64,000 bases of DNA from Serendipita indica DSM 11827 (Eukaryota; Basidiomycota; Agaricomycetes; Sebacinales; Serendipitaceae). The stretch lies in NCBI GenBank assembly GCA_910890315.1, contig CAJVGD010000042.1:1798001-1862000 (forward strand), written 5' to 3'. Positions 24,125-34,283 of this stretch are shown in pieces (the first letter of the stretch is position 1; each line of letters opens with the position of its first letter). The translations under genes and the position numbers were made by a program. The notes below the pieces were generated by a model. That model saw only the letters and a program-made list of their open reading frames with translations, did not search any database and had not been told where the DNA came from.

Positions 24125-24598
24125 ATGCAAACACCAACCGAAGCAGACCAACACAGTGCCACTCAGCCGCCAACCCCATCTCTGGAGCACTGTGGAATAG
24201 TAGAGTGGAAGGCACCTTCTTCTTCTCGGACAATCGACGATGGTGGCCAGCCATTGACCACAGAAGAGGAACTGGTTTGTCCTGGCGCTCCACGCATACC
24301 ATTCCCAGAGTCACCTGTCCTTGCATCTCCTTCTCCATCCTCTTTTGGCTTCCTCAACTCGTTCACCAATGGAGATACGTATAAACACCTTGCCTATGGA
24401 GGTGAGCTTGATAGAAGCGAGATGGTTCAGCAACAGCGTCCCTTGTTTGGTCTCTTTGCCGAGGAGATATCGGAGGACTCGCATGACACCGACGCTTCAT
24501 CTCAGCGGTCCTCAGCCGAACCTGTGCCGGACGATTCGACGTCGGAGTGTGCAAGAGATACGAAAGGAGCATGTCTTGCCGAAAGGCAATCATCGTGA
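24125..24598 (+). CDS. Small unrecognised Ser/Pro-rich protein
   Basis: Single open frame of 157 residues from the ATG at 24125, beginning MQTPTEADQHSATQPPTP. It is acidic and rich in Ser, Pro and Glu (LTTEEELVCPGAPRIPFP; LFAEEISEDSHDTDASSQ), with no membrane segment and no known domain. The 100 bases upstream are pyrimidine-rich, like a fungal leader, and an upstream in-frame start at 24014 is probably not used. It could be a short disordered regulatory protein or the 5' part of a longer spliced gene. Confidence 0.4.
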   Translation: MQTPTEADQHSATQPPTPSLEHCGIVEWKAPSSSRTIDDGGQPLTTEEELVCPGAPRIPFPESPVLASPSPSSFGFLNSFTNGDTYKHLAYGGELDRSEMVQQQRPLFGLFAEEISEDSHDTDASSQRSSAEPVPDDSTSECARDTKGACLAERQSS

Positions 24599-26700
24599 TT
24601 ATGTTTCTAGTGGCTAGGAGTCTTAAGACAAAATGCTCCGACACGATGCGTAGGTGTGGTGTATCCCGCGTTCTTTCGTCCAATCGGTATAAGTGTAGCT
24701 TAGCATTCGACTGTAATGGTACCAGAGTATCATTCATCCTTCTTATAAGGCAACCTTGATCGTCGAAAGAGAATCTCGTCAGTTACTATCCACAAGGGGA
24801 ACGAACTCATGCCTTGGGTGATTCGGAAGAAATTGATCGCAGCGTGTAGCCCAAGACCTATATGGTTCGCCAAAGACTAGGATCTCAACGAGCACATCAT
24901 CTCAAGACTGAACCTCACGTACAAAACACACACACACACACACGGTTCTACTTCTAACGACGTCTATTCCAACAAGCACGCCGCACACGCGGCGCAACAA
25001 AAGCCCATATAGATCTACAACGAAGAAAAGGCACAACCTCCGCCACCGCCGCGTACACGCAAGAAGAAGCGACGACGCGAGAGAAACACGGAGCGGTGAC
25101 GAGACGTGCCGAATAAACAGGCGAAAACGATCACGAACCCCCCGATGGGAGGGTTCGAGTGCGAATCGAAAAATGAAAACGGAGGGAAACTGTGGTTGAG
25201 GGGGGGGAGTGGTATGAACACAGGCAAACGACGGCGTGTGAATGGGCCGCGTTGATACATTGACGTCTTTCTTTCCTTCTTTGCTTTTTCCTTCTACTTT
25301 CCTTTGGTTTGACTTGGTTACTTGCAAGTTTGTTTCGTTGATAAATTCTTCTGCCGCTGGAATGATATTCGATGACTTCTTCTTGAGAGCGTGTTCCGAC
25401 TTGTACTTGCGAGCAAGCCGACCTCGTATGACGAGTGTTTGTCGAATGGAGATGGCCCACTGAGCCCCATGTAGTTGCACCGTCTCTGCTCGCCCGTGGG
25501 GTGGATGAGCAAAGCAGAGAGATGGTGAAAAAAAAAGCATGGGTGTAAAAGCGGAGACTTGCTGAATAGATTACAGAATAATTATCGAACATTGCTGGTC
25601 GATAGCTGAGTTGAGAGTTGGAGAGAGGTTGGCGGATGCGAATGGATGGGGGTGACGACGAGTCAACGTCGAGAAGGGATGCTGGGGTGAGTGTGTCGTG
25701 TGTGAGCGCTGACGAAAATGCTGAATAGAGTGTGTACAGCCGAGTTGAGTTGAATAGATCCCAGATGACGGCCGGTCGAGTAGGGTCAGAGGATGGCCAA
25801 GGTCCACAGGAGGAAAAGGTAAAGGGTTCGTGAAGGGGAAGAGCGACGATGGGTCGTCAGGGGGGGGATGTCGTAGTGTGTGTCATAAAGTCGTGAATGA
25901 ACGAGCACTGTGGTAATGATGCCAGGGAAACGAAAACGCCGTGAGTTGGATTTGGCGTTTTAACGGCGGGTTGCAGAGTGCACACGAGGAGGATGACGAT
26001 CGGTCGAAGTGGAACGAGGTGGTTGGATGGGTTCCAAATGCGGACGCGAGCCGAAGCGAGAAAGAGAGCCTGGAGGGAAGAGGGCTTGGTCAGTGTCGTT
26101 TCGAGAAAACCAGATCGGAAGAGAAATGATTGGGGCAAGCGAGAGGAAAGCGTAAGCAAGGGTTAGGGCAAAAACGTCGACGAGGGCGGCATGAGAGGGT
26201 GACAAAAAGATAGGCGTGCATAACAGCTGGTCGTGATGCGTCCCTGAAAGAACGTGAAAGAAATCGTGGATGTTGGATGGCCTCATGAACCAGGATGAGG
26301 GGGAGACGCAGCACGATGTAGCGGGACGGACGGAAATGGCGCCCAAAATGTTTAGTTTGAATGGAAGAAAGAAATAAGCTCTGTCTCTCGTGGGCGCAGC
26401 CACCAGAGGTAAACACGCGCAAGTCATGCGTCGAGAGTCGGTAGTCGAGAGTGTCACGTGTGGACCCACGCCAATGGCAGGGAATTTCTGATAATGGCAA
26501 GGATGACAATGATTGGAATCGATCGGGTGAGGAGAGGAGTGGGTATGGTCGGATAATAAAAACAGAAAAACGATAACGGACAAAACCAGCCAACCAAATA
26601 AAGACGCAAAAAATAAACGCGGTGAAAGGGCCGTGTCAGGGATGGCAAGGGACGTTGTGCAGGGCTGCAAAGAGCGAATAGGGGATATACGTACCAAGCT
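24599..26700. other. Gene-poor stretch
   Basis: Several long overlapping open frames exist on the minus strand, but their translations look like low-complexity shadows (Ser, His and Pro runs), without conserved blocks. The part nearest 26700 probably holds the 3' exons or 3' UTR of the minus-strand gene at 27452. An (AC)9 microsatellite lies at 24926-24943. Confidence 0.35.
24926..24943. repeat. (AC)n microsatellite
   Basis: About nine perfect AC dinucleotides lie in a non-coding stretch. Confidence 0.8.
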
Positions 26701-27452
26701 CGTCGTCGCCGGCCAGGATATTGGCCGGTGGGCGTTGAGAGTCGAGGTGTACGCCATGGAGTGCATCGGATAGAGGTCGTGGAACGGTGGGTAGACGGCC
26801 AGGGTTTCGTCGTCGTCCATGGGCAGTCCATCATCATCATCCAGTGCATGCTCCTCGTGGTCAAAGAGAGAGTATCCGAGTCGTGGATCATACACGAGGT
26901 GTGGGAGTGTGATCCCATTCGATGCCCACTCGTCTTCTTCAGCGTCGATATCCGACGATGGGTCTAGGAAATAGTCGACCTCCGCGTCTGTCGCATCTGA
27001 AAATGTGCTCGACGGGAGAAGGAGGCGGGATCCATTGGTCGTAGCTCGCAGGCGGAATCCACTGTTCAAATGTGTCTGTGCGCGGTTGATCCTCGTCGAG
27101 ATTCTCTGTTATTTACTGTCAGTAGATGATAATAAAAACAACAACATAATAAATGATACATACTGGGTGGCTGCCATTGCGTAAACTCGACCTGGTCTGT
27201 CGTCGTCGTCGTCGTCGTCGTCTCTGACCACCGACGCATCATCCGACGCGCTCGCTGGGCCTCTTGCTGCTCCCGTCGCTCAAAGGATGCAATACGAGCG
27301 AGAAAGTCTGCCTCGGAGATGGCCTGTACGCCTCCTTGATCGTCATTGTTGGCAGATTCCAGACGATGTTTAGCAAGTTGCTCGTCGAAACCCAAGTCGA
27401 CGGCGGTTGCTGCAGCCGTCGTCGAGAACAAGGACGGGTCGGCGTTTGTCAT
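26701..27452 (-). CDS. Unrecognised acidic protein (3' end unresolved)
   Basis: No family recognised. The ATG at 27452 starts MTNADPSLFSTTAAATAVD, a helical region (FLARIASFERREQQEAQR) and a poly-Thr run encoded by a GTC microsatellite. An intron (donor GTATGTAT) then joins in phase either to an AG at about 27117, adding NLDEDQPRTDTFEQWIPP and a second WIPPP motif before a stop, or to a TTTTCAG at about 26999. The latter gives NATDAEVDYFLDPSSDI, EEDEWASNGITLPHLVYD and ALDDDDGLPMDDDETLAVYP, which look more like real coding sequence. That exon ends at a good donor (GTACGTAT) near 26700. The following exon could not be identified. Probably a disordered acidic protein; function unknown. Confidence 0.45.
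27198..27222. repeat. (GTC)8 coding microsatellite
   Basis: Eight GTC units, read on the minus strand as a poly-threonine run within the acidic protein gene. Confidence 0.75.
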
Positions 27453-28044
27453 CTGGGAAGAGTTCAAGGAGCAGGAGCAGAGGAGAGTGAGGAGGAGGGG
27501 GGAGACGAGAGGACGAAAAGGACGCGAAAAGATGATACAACGCAGACTTTGACCATTTTATAAATGCAATTTTGAGCCGAATGAATATGCGCCCACGAGG
27601 CTCGCCAGCACGCGCCCGAGACGCAAGTTGATTGGCTCAAGGGCCAGACATGCGCAACTGCGTCCATCCACAAAAAGGTCGTGTAAGAGTCAGCCCTGAA
27701 CATGTAACACCACGCTGTATGATCACCCGCCCCCACTAGCTCGGTCCGACCCCCCCGACGCGCGACACACGGACGGCCATTGCCGACGTATGATATTCAC
27801 AAGACGAGAGCTATATAATGACAGTTCACTCGGAAATCACTAAAAAGGGCATCAGCATACATATCACAACTTTGTACACCCAACCACTCACGCTACACCC
27901 TCCTCCTCCACATCCCCCACAACCAGATCCTCCACATGAAGATCCACACGCACCAGACGTGCAACCCGTACACCCTCCGTCCCCTCCTCCACTCCCACAC
28001 GCCCCTGCAATACCACACCCATAACCACCATAGAACCTAGAGAT
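27453..28044. other. Intergenic
   Basis: This contains the promoter of the acidic protein gene and the 3' side of the DUF1399 gene. A proline/histidine-rich frame at 27818-28024 is probably a shadow of C-rich DNA. Confidence 0.45.
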
Positions 28045-30232
28045 TCATCCAGTGACGTATACGAGCCCAAGAAAAGATGCGTACCCAAGTGGAATCGCAG
28101 CAGACACCCCCCAGTAAGGGTAATACGCCGCATACGAGTGTGAATCTGTAAACGCTTCCTTGTGTCCCTCTCTCTTGCTCCTCTCCGCTTGAAGTCCCCT
28201 CCACGGATCACGCGCCGCGCCATTGCGGGCACTCGCAACACACTTGTCCACTCTATGCTGTCTGTCCGCTCGAACTTTGGCCATGGTGGCATCACTCGGG
28301 TTGACAAACTTAATCGTGTGTTCAGATGGATGAGACGAGTCCGCCTCGTCTTCTTCCGTGCTCACAAGGTCCGGTCGTGTGTTGTTCGCCGGTGATCCAT
28401 GGCTGTCGTCTCGTTTCTTGAATCCACTCGAAATCTTGAACGCGAATTTGCTTATGCGTGACTCTGGTTCACCGTCCGGTACGCACCCACAGATACTGTA
28501 CGGAACCCCGAATCTCCTCTTCCAAGCCTTGGCAGTGAGGTCATATGCAGTCGAGAGAATGTTTGGTCCGATATTGTCGTCGTGGTTAGGGAATCTTCCA
28601 ACAAGTTGGGTCGTGGATGCTCGATAGTGGACACTTTTCAGTTGATGGGTGTGCCATGCCAGGTCCTAAATGAGGGTAAGGTGGAATCACTACGTGATCT
28701 AGAAATCCTCACAATGTCCTATGTGAAAATGAGCGTCAGTGAATACGAATACGGCACTTCATACCAAAGTAGGCACGCAAAAGGTAGAGTTGTGGGCTAT
28801 CATAAGGTCCAGAAACGCATGGTAGCGTGCAATGGAGCGCACCAACGGCGCGGATTCAGATACCAAATCAAACCGGCCAGGCCGAGTCCATCCAAGTTCG
28901 TCCATCTTCGAAATAAAGGATCCCTGTCGTAAGACTGCGCCCACAAGATCAAGAGACGCCAACCCAGGGTTACTATATGCAACCGCGAGCCGCTGGAGAC
29001 TGTAAAGGCGTCAGACGTGACATGCATAGAAACCATTCGCACCGAGGATTTCGCTTACTTCGATCAGGTAGTGAATTTGGCCTGAGACCCTCATGCAACC
29101 GGTCGCAGAGTATCTCAAAATCCCAATTCAACACCCGACCGAGTTTGGCTGCCTCCTCTTCTGCATTTGGGCCCTGTAGAACGCTCAGGGCTTTGTACTG
29201 GCCATCCAGTGCCTATATCGTCTTAGAACTATAGAACAATGATTGCCGTCTGGACAGACCTTGAACGCCTTTGCGATGAATTTTCGGGCCGCTGCTTCAT
29301 CGACCTTTCCGGTAGGAGGGTCCAGCAGTGTCTCACTAATCTAAAGTTAGAACAACTCCAGAGGGAACCAAAACACGCACGAAAAGAAGACTACCGAGCC
29401 GGATCTTCGAAGTGACACTTCGTCTACAAAGCGACGCATGCCGAGTGCGACTTTGTTAAAGTCTTTGTAACACGACTGACACAGATGCGTAAACTTTGTT
29501 TGCGCATAACCAGTGTCGTGGTCCGTCACCCATCTCACATTCGGATTGGCATTCTTGCAGAATGGGCAATAGACGCAAAGAGTTTCTGTGGATTCTGTAG
29601 AAAGTGGCATATACCACGAGAGTTTGGTCATTCGCTCGAAGAACTGCTGTCTCTCCGTCGAAGGAGGCAGAGGGTCCAGAGTTTGACCATCGATGAGGGA
29701 TGCAATTAATGTCAGCGGCATTTCACTGTGAGAACCCAAGTCAGAGCATGTGGCCATCCAAGGTCGTTAACGTACGCAAGCTTGCGCAGGTTATTCGCAT
29801 AGACTGATTCCATACGCTGGCTGTCCTCGAAATACGTCCTCGGATTCTAAGACGAGATCAGGATCGGTAAATAACCAAGGTGAATTCTCGTACGAGTAGA
29901 TATGTATGCCAGACCATCAGTACATCGAGCGGCGGTACTCGCGTCTCGTCCAACCCGGGCTCAGACGGTATCCATAGTGCGTTTACCCATTCAAAGAATC
30001 GAAATACGGCACGGTTGACAAAGACGACCCAGGCAGTGTCCTTGCTTCTTGCAGAGACGCCCCGAGTCTGAACGTCAGACTTGAGTTTGGAGATTGCACC
30101 AAGAAGACGGAGATGAGCTTGAAGTTCTGTCACGTTGACCAATGGAGCCGTGCGGTGAACTCCGATTGGAAAGGTGGGGGGCAATTCTGTTGGATATTGC
30201 GTATAGACTGGTGCGGGCTCCTGGGATTGCAT
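28045..30232 (-). CDS. DUF1399 / glycine-rich domain-containing protein-like (GRDP-like)
   Basis: Multi-exon gene in the DUF1399 family (plant GRDPs; a large fungal family of unproven function). Spliced blocks in order are: LQAHLRLLGAISKLKSDV, FVNRAVFRFFEWVNALW, PPLDVLMVWHTYLL joined to NPRTYFEDSQRMESVYANN, then a Cys-rich insert (CVYCPFC with LCQSCYKDF, two CxxC pairs that could bind zinc), ARKFIAKAFK, SLDLVGAVLRQGSFISKMD, LGWTRPGRFD, RSIARYHAFLDLM, VPTL joined to DLAWHTHQLKSVHYR, then GRFPNHDDNIGPNILSTAYD, AWKRRFGVPYSICGC. The two WHT motifs are characteristic. A tail of about 120 residues ends in a hydrophobic stretch. The start ATG at 30232 fits; an upstream exon cannot be excluded. Soluble cytosolic protein likely. 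Confidence 0.85.
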
Positions 30233-31362
30233 ATTGGCGAGTTGAAGGAACCTACCCTAGACTCCAAGGCCCGTCTTATAGTCCGCAGTGAAGGCCTAGC
30301 CCAGCGCTGTCTCCCGGGCTCGGAGACAGGTTTCAATTTCAAACTCGGGTGACGAAAAGCCCACGTTCGCCAATCATCTCCACGGAATTGACATATGGGA
30401 CACCCTTGAAATGTCTATACCGTCCTGCCAAGGGAGGCATTGGATCCGACCCCACGTCCATCAGGGGCAATTGAGTCTCTCAATAACGTACGCGATGCAA
30501 AAATAGCACGCTCTACCCGATATGTATTCAGCGGATGGTTAGAGGCGGGGTTCAAGATGCGGGGACCCAGCTTTGGCGCCTAAAGTCCTCCGTTCCCGAA
30601 TACTTGCAATCAGCAAAAGCGCTTATACCAAGTATCTTAGCTGAGTTACATTCGAATTCAATGCCGCGAGACTTGTTGATTGAGAGGTGGTCAAATTGCT
30701 TACGGTGATCTATCCAGGTCTCATGCCGCCTCAATGCCAGTATAATGGACGATGACCTTGACAAATTGGGCAAATACATCTAACCCGGGCTTCAAGAACG
30801 CTTGAGCCCCCATTGCACGAGAGAAAGAGAGGATCCACCCACCTAACAGTAATCCCGACGCGCGACTTACGGAGGGTCATTGCTAACTCAGCTAATAAGT
30901 AGAAATTCGGTCATATATTCACTCCTTGTACACCGCACCTCACTGGGCCCCATCTTTTCGCACACTCGTCCAAGAGAGACCACATCGAAAATGCGTAAAA
31001 TCAAGTTTGGTCGCACGGAACTGACTCGCCGTTGGTATAATTGGAAGAAGCCGAGGATTAAGTATCCCATATCTATTTTCTGGTGGAACCCAGAAGAGAA
31101 GGTTACCAGACGACTGCACCCAGCCATCGTGCGAAAGCGAGCACCGTTTGAATCCAGGAACAGAAATTTTCAGGAGAGTACCGGGTAAGCTTTCATCTGA
31201 AGAAGACTGCGTGTCATCCTGATCAAAGTTAGTTGCTAGTGATACTTGTCAGATTATGATGCACAAGCTGCGCTAATTGAAAACGATGCTTACTAGTATA
31301 TATTATAATTGCCTCATAAGAGGTGAGGACGATTCGTGAGCCGTCTTGCGAAAACGAGGCGG
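30233..31362. other. Intergenic
   Basis: No supported gene. A basic 65-residue plus-strand frame (MRKIKFGRTELTRRWYNW, starting at about 30991) has no recognised domain and is left uncalled. The right end is the 3' side of the NACHT-WD40 gene. Confidence 0.4.
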
Positions 31363-33600
31363 TCAGCCTGGGCGACAGTAGCCTGGGCGACAGTGAGGGA
31401 TGTCTGAGTCGCTCTTCCACCAGTTTACATCCCATGTTAGAATAGTCCCGTGTTCCGAGATAGATATGATTCGTGAGCCGTCTGGAGAGAATCCAACAGC
31501 GTGGACCGAGCCTTCGTGACCTCGAAGTGGCTCCCCCAGAGGCTGACCAGAGTTGGCATACCATAGTCGTATCGTCTTGCCATACGAGCTGGAGACAATT
31601 TTTAAGCCATCTGGAGAGAATCCGACGGCATAGACCGAGCCTTCGTGACCTCGAAGTGGCTCCCCCAGAGGCTGACCAGAGTTGGCATACCATAGTCGCA
31701 TCGTCTTGCCATACGAGCCAGAGACGATTTGTGAGCCATCTGGAGAGAATCCGACAGCGCTGACCGAGCCTTCGTAACCTCGAAGTGGCTCCCCTAATTG
31801 TTGCCCAGTCTCGGCATCCCACAGCCGAATCGTCTTGCCATCCGAGCCAGAGACAATTTGTGAGCCGTCTGGAGAGAATCCGACAGCAAGGACCAAGCTT
31901 TCGTGACCTCGAAGTGCCCCCCCCAAAGGCTGACCAGAACCGGCATCCCATAGTCAAATTGTTGCACCAAACGAGCCAGAGGCAATAATCTACCCGTCTG
32001 GAGAGAATCGAGCCGCGAGGGGAAAGCCATCGAGGTCTCGAAGTGGCTCCTCAAACGGCCCCCCAAACGGCTGACCATTTTCTGCATCCCATAGTCGAAT
32101 TGTCCCATCGTACGAGGTAGAGACAATTCGTTCATCGACAGTATCGCGATGATTGACGCCGTGGAGGCGGTCCTCTATCTTGGCTTTGATAGAGAGCGAT
32201 CCTAGGACTTCTTCGATGACAGGGCCTGGCCGACTTGTCATGAGTATCTTTAGGTTTTTGCTTTCCTGAACAGCCGCAGAGAGGATTTCGACAAGCTCCT
32301 TTTGCTGTGAGACAGACTTGCATTCGTCGAGGGCATCGACGACAAGGATTACATGCCCTTGCCGATGATAGAGAGGTCCAGCGACGAGCGTCTTGAATTG
32401 CTCGTCAAGGGAGCTTCGCACGATGGAAGGGTTCTGCTTGACGGCTCCGGCGACGTGTGGCGCGAGCTGGGGTATGTAATGGACAAGGTCTCTTGCTATG
32501 GTCGAACAAAATTTGTCGGTGATCGATCCTTCGCTGCTTGCCATGGAGAAGAAGAATTGTCCGCCTAGCACCCCCTTTGTCTTCCACTTTTCCGCTGCGG
32601 ACATTGCGATTGTGGATTTGCCGGAACCGGCAATGTCGCAGATCCAAAATATCGGCTTGTCCGATGTATCGTCGTCGGCCCAGTGCCAGATCATGTCAAG
32701 AACGGCCTCGCGCGTTCCTTTAAGACAGGCGTTGTGGACCGAAGAAGCGATGAACGCTACGATTGGAAGCTGGAGGATGGCAGCGGTGTCGACTGTAAAT
32801 GATAAGCAGCAAGTCTGATAAAATCTCTAGCTTACCGTCGGATAGGTTTGTTTCTACGTTGACCTTTGTAACCTTCAGGTTGGCCTTGGTCATTTCCACG
32901 TCGGCCTTCATAACCTCCACATTATCTTTGGTGCCCTTTGTATTCAGATCGACGATTTGAATCCGCAAGGTGGTAAAAAACACCCAACGCGACCTGTCAT
33001 CACCTCGGTGAAGTTGTGCCCAGCCTGGCTCATGCTCGTACCATGAACTGTCTATAGCGATCTTCGACATCTCTATTGAGTTTACGAATCTCTCCCATGT
33101 CAATCTTTACTTTGGTGAATGCTTTGAACAAGTTTCGGCTGCGTTTCTCCGTGATATTGACGACCGTGTCGTGTATATCTTCGAGAGATCTGCATCATTT
33201 AGCCTCTCTAAGTCGATCTGTACTGCTCACGCACTCGATATAGTTGATAAGTGGCCGGCTGAAAGCCTCGTCGACGGCTCTATCCTCTGGCGGATATGCC
33301 TCGAACAAGGCGATTTGTTCCTCGAGCACGGACATGTATTCATTGACGCGTCGGATTAGGTCGAGCCATTCTTCCTGGTTGTTGTCTATTGCCTGGCTTG
33401 TTGGTCAGATGGGCGATAACATGACAGATTCGCCGACTTGCCCGCATGATTTCGAGTATAGACTTTGTTGTTCGACAAGTTGCTTTGAGAGGAGCGAGTA
33501 TATCTGATCCTTTGGCTATGTTTGCGACTATATCGAGACCGACGGTGGCCGTGTCGTACAATTGGCCCTTTTTGCTCGATGATCCTGATGTATTAGCATT
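31363..33600 (-). pseudogene. NACHT-WD40 STAND (NLR-like) gene, broken
   Basis: STAND NTPases of this layout act in fungal self/non-self recognition (HET-E is the model). N-terminal exons encode a helical region (LDIVANIAKGSDILAPLK, NEYMSVLEEQIALFEAYPP) and a repetitive helix (NVEVMKADVEMTKANLKV). A NACHT domain follows with Walker A in CDIAGSGKSTIAM and Walker B in VILVVDALDEC. WD repeats then begin almost directly after a short linker (SLSIKAKIEDRLHG), without the usual long winged-helix and TPR-like middle. At least five WD units of exactly 129 bases are near identical (GHEGSVYAVGFSPDG; KTIRLWYANSGQPLGEPL). The reading frame through the WD block is interrupted about two or three times, and no clean start codon was found, so the gene looks broken. 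Recent repeat homogenisation is inferred from the near identity. Confidence 0.75.
31440..32100 (-). repeat. Five tandem 129-base WD40 units
   Basis: The string GACCTCGAAGTGGCTCC and its neighbours recur with exact 129-base spacing (marker positions 31505, 31634, 31763, 31892 and about 32021). This equals 43 codons, one WD blade. The inner units are near identical at the DNA level, indicating recent duplication or gene conversion. Confidence 0.85.
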
Positions 33601-34283
33601 ACTTTGCCGCTTCTTGTCATTATCTCATGGTTTCTTGGACTTGAATGGCCTTTGAGCTGGTCAAGTGGTCGGCGTCTGTACAACACTAGAAATGAATTTG
33701 GTATACATTGCTTCCTCGGAATCTGGCAACGGAGAAGCCGGATGAAGGGACATCTATTGGACGCTTGTCGGAAGCTGAACGGTTAGCGGCGAAACTGTCT
33801 AGCGGAGGTAAGCATATGGACGAGGCTTGCCGATGCAAGGGGCTGTGATTACACTGTAAGGATCCATCGGACGCGGATAATCGTGTTCAGCGTCATTCTT
33901 AGTCATATTATACATTCTTCTAATGATATTTCTTTGCTTCTTACGGCTGAGAGTGACGGCCGAGCTGGGTCCATGTGCTACAGACGTGACCGTATGGTCT
34001 CTCCAACTCAATGGCCGCCGTCTTACTTACTCCCGACCCCCTCCAGCTGTTTCTGCGAGGCTGATTGACGAGCTGCACCTACGACTGTTCGAGTGCACTC
34101 TGCAGCATCTTCAGCTCCAGATTATCGCAGTTGTTTTCCAACAGAGGCTCGTAGCCGCTCAGCGCTCGCCTCTTGGATCTTTCCCCCCTCTCCCGTCCAC
34201 TCCCCCCGTCGTTTTATGCGTCATTACTAGCTGATTCCTCTCTATTCTATCCACTTGCAATTTTTCCTGAATTTTCCTTCTTG
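33601..34283. other. Divergent region before the kinase
   Basis: No gene is supported. The last 110 bases are pyrimidine-rich (CTTTCCCCCCTCTCCCGTCC), a likely leader/promoter of the kinase gene. Confidence 0.5.

Noticed and set aside
24902-26159. Long minus-strand open frames as genes
   Set aside because: Translations are low-complexity Ser/Pro/His strings that overlap each other in several frames, with no conserved blocks or good splice pattern.
26994-27110. A coding frameshift in the acidic protein gene
   Set aside because: Using the farther acceptor TTTTCAG restores phase without any break, so the apparent shift is explained by intron choice.
27818-28024. Pro/His-rich plus-strand peptide
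   Set aside because: The composition simply reflects C-rich DNA near the 3' end of the DUF1399 gene; there is no start context and no homology.
30991-31188. Small basic protein MRKIKFGRTELTRRWYNW
   Set aside because: Only about 65 residues with no domain and no splice or promoter support; a chance frame cannot be excluded.
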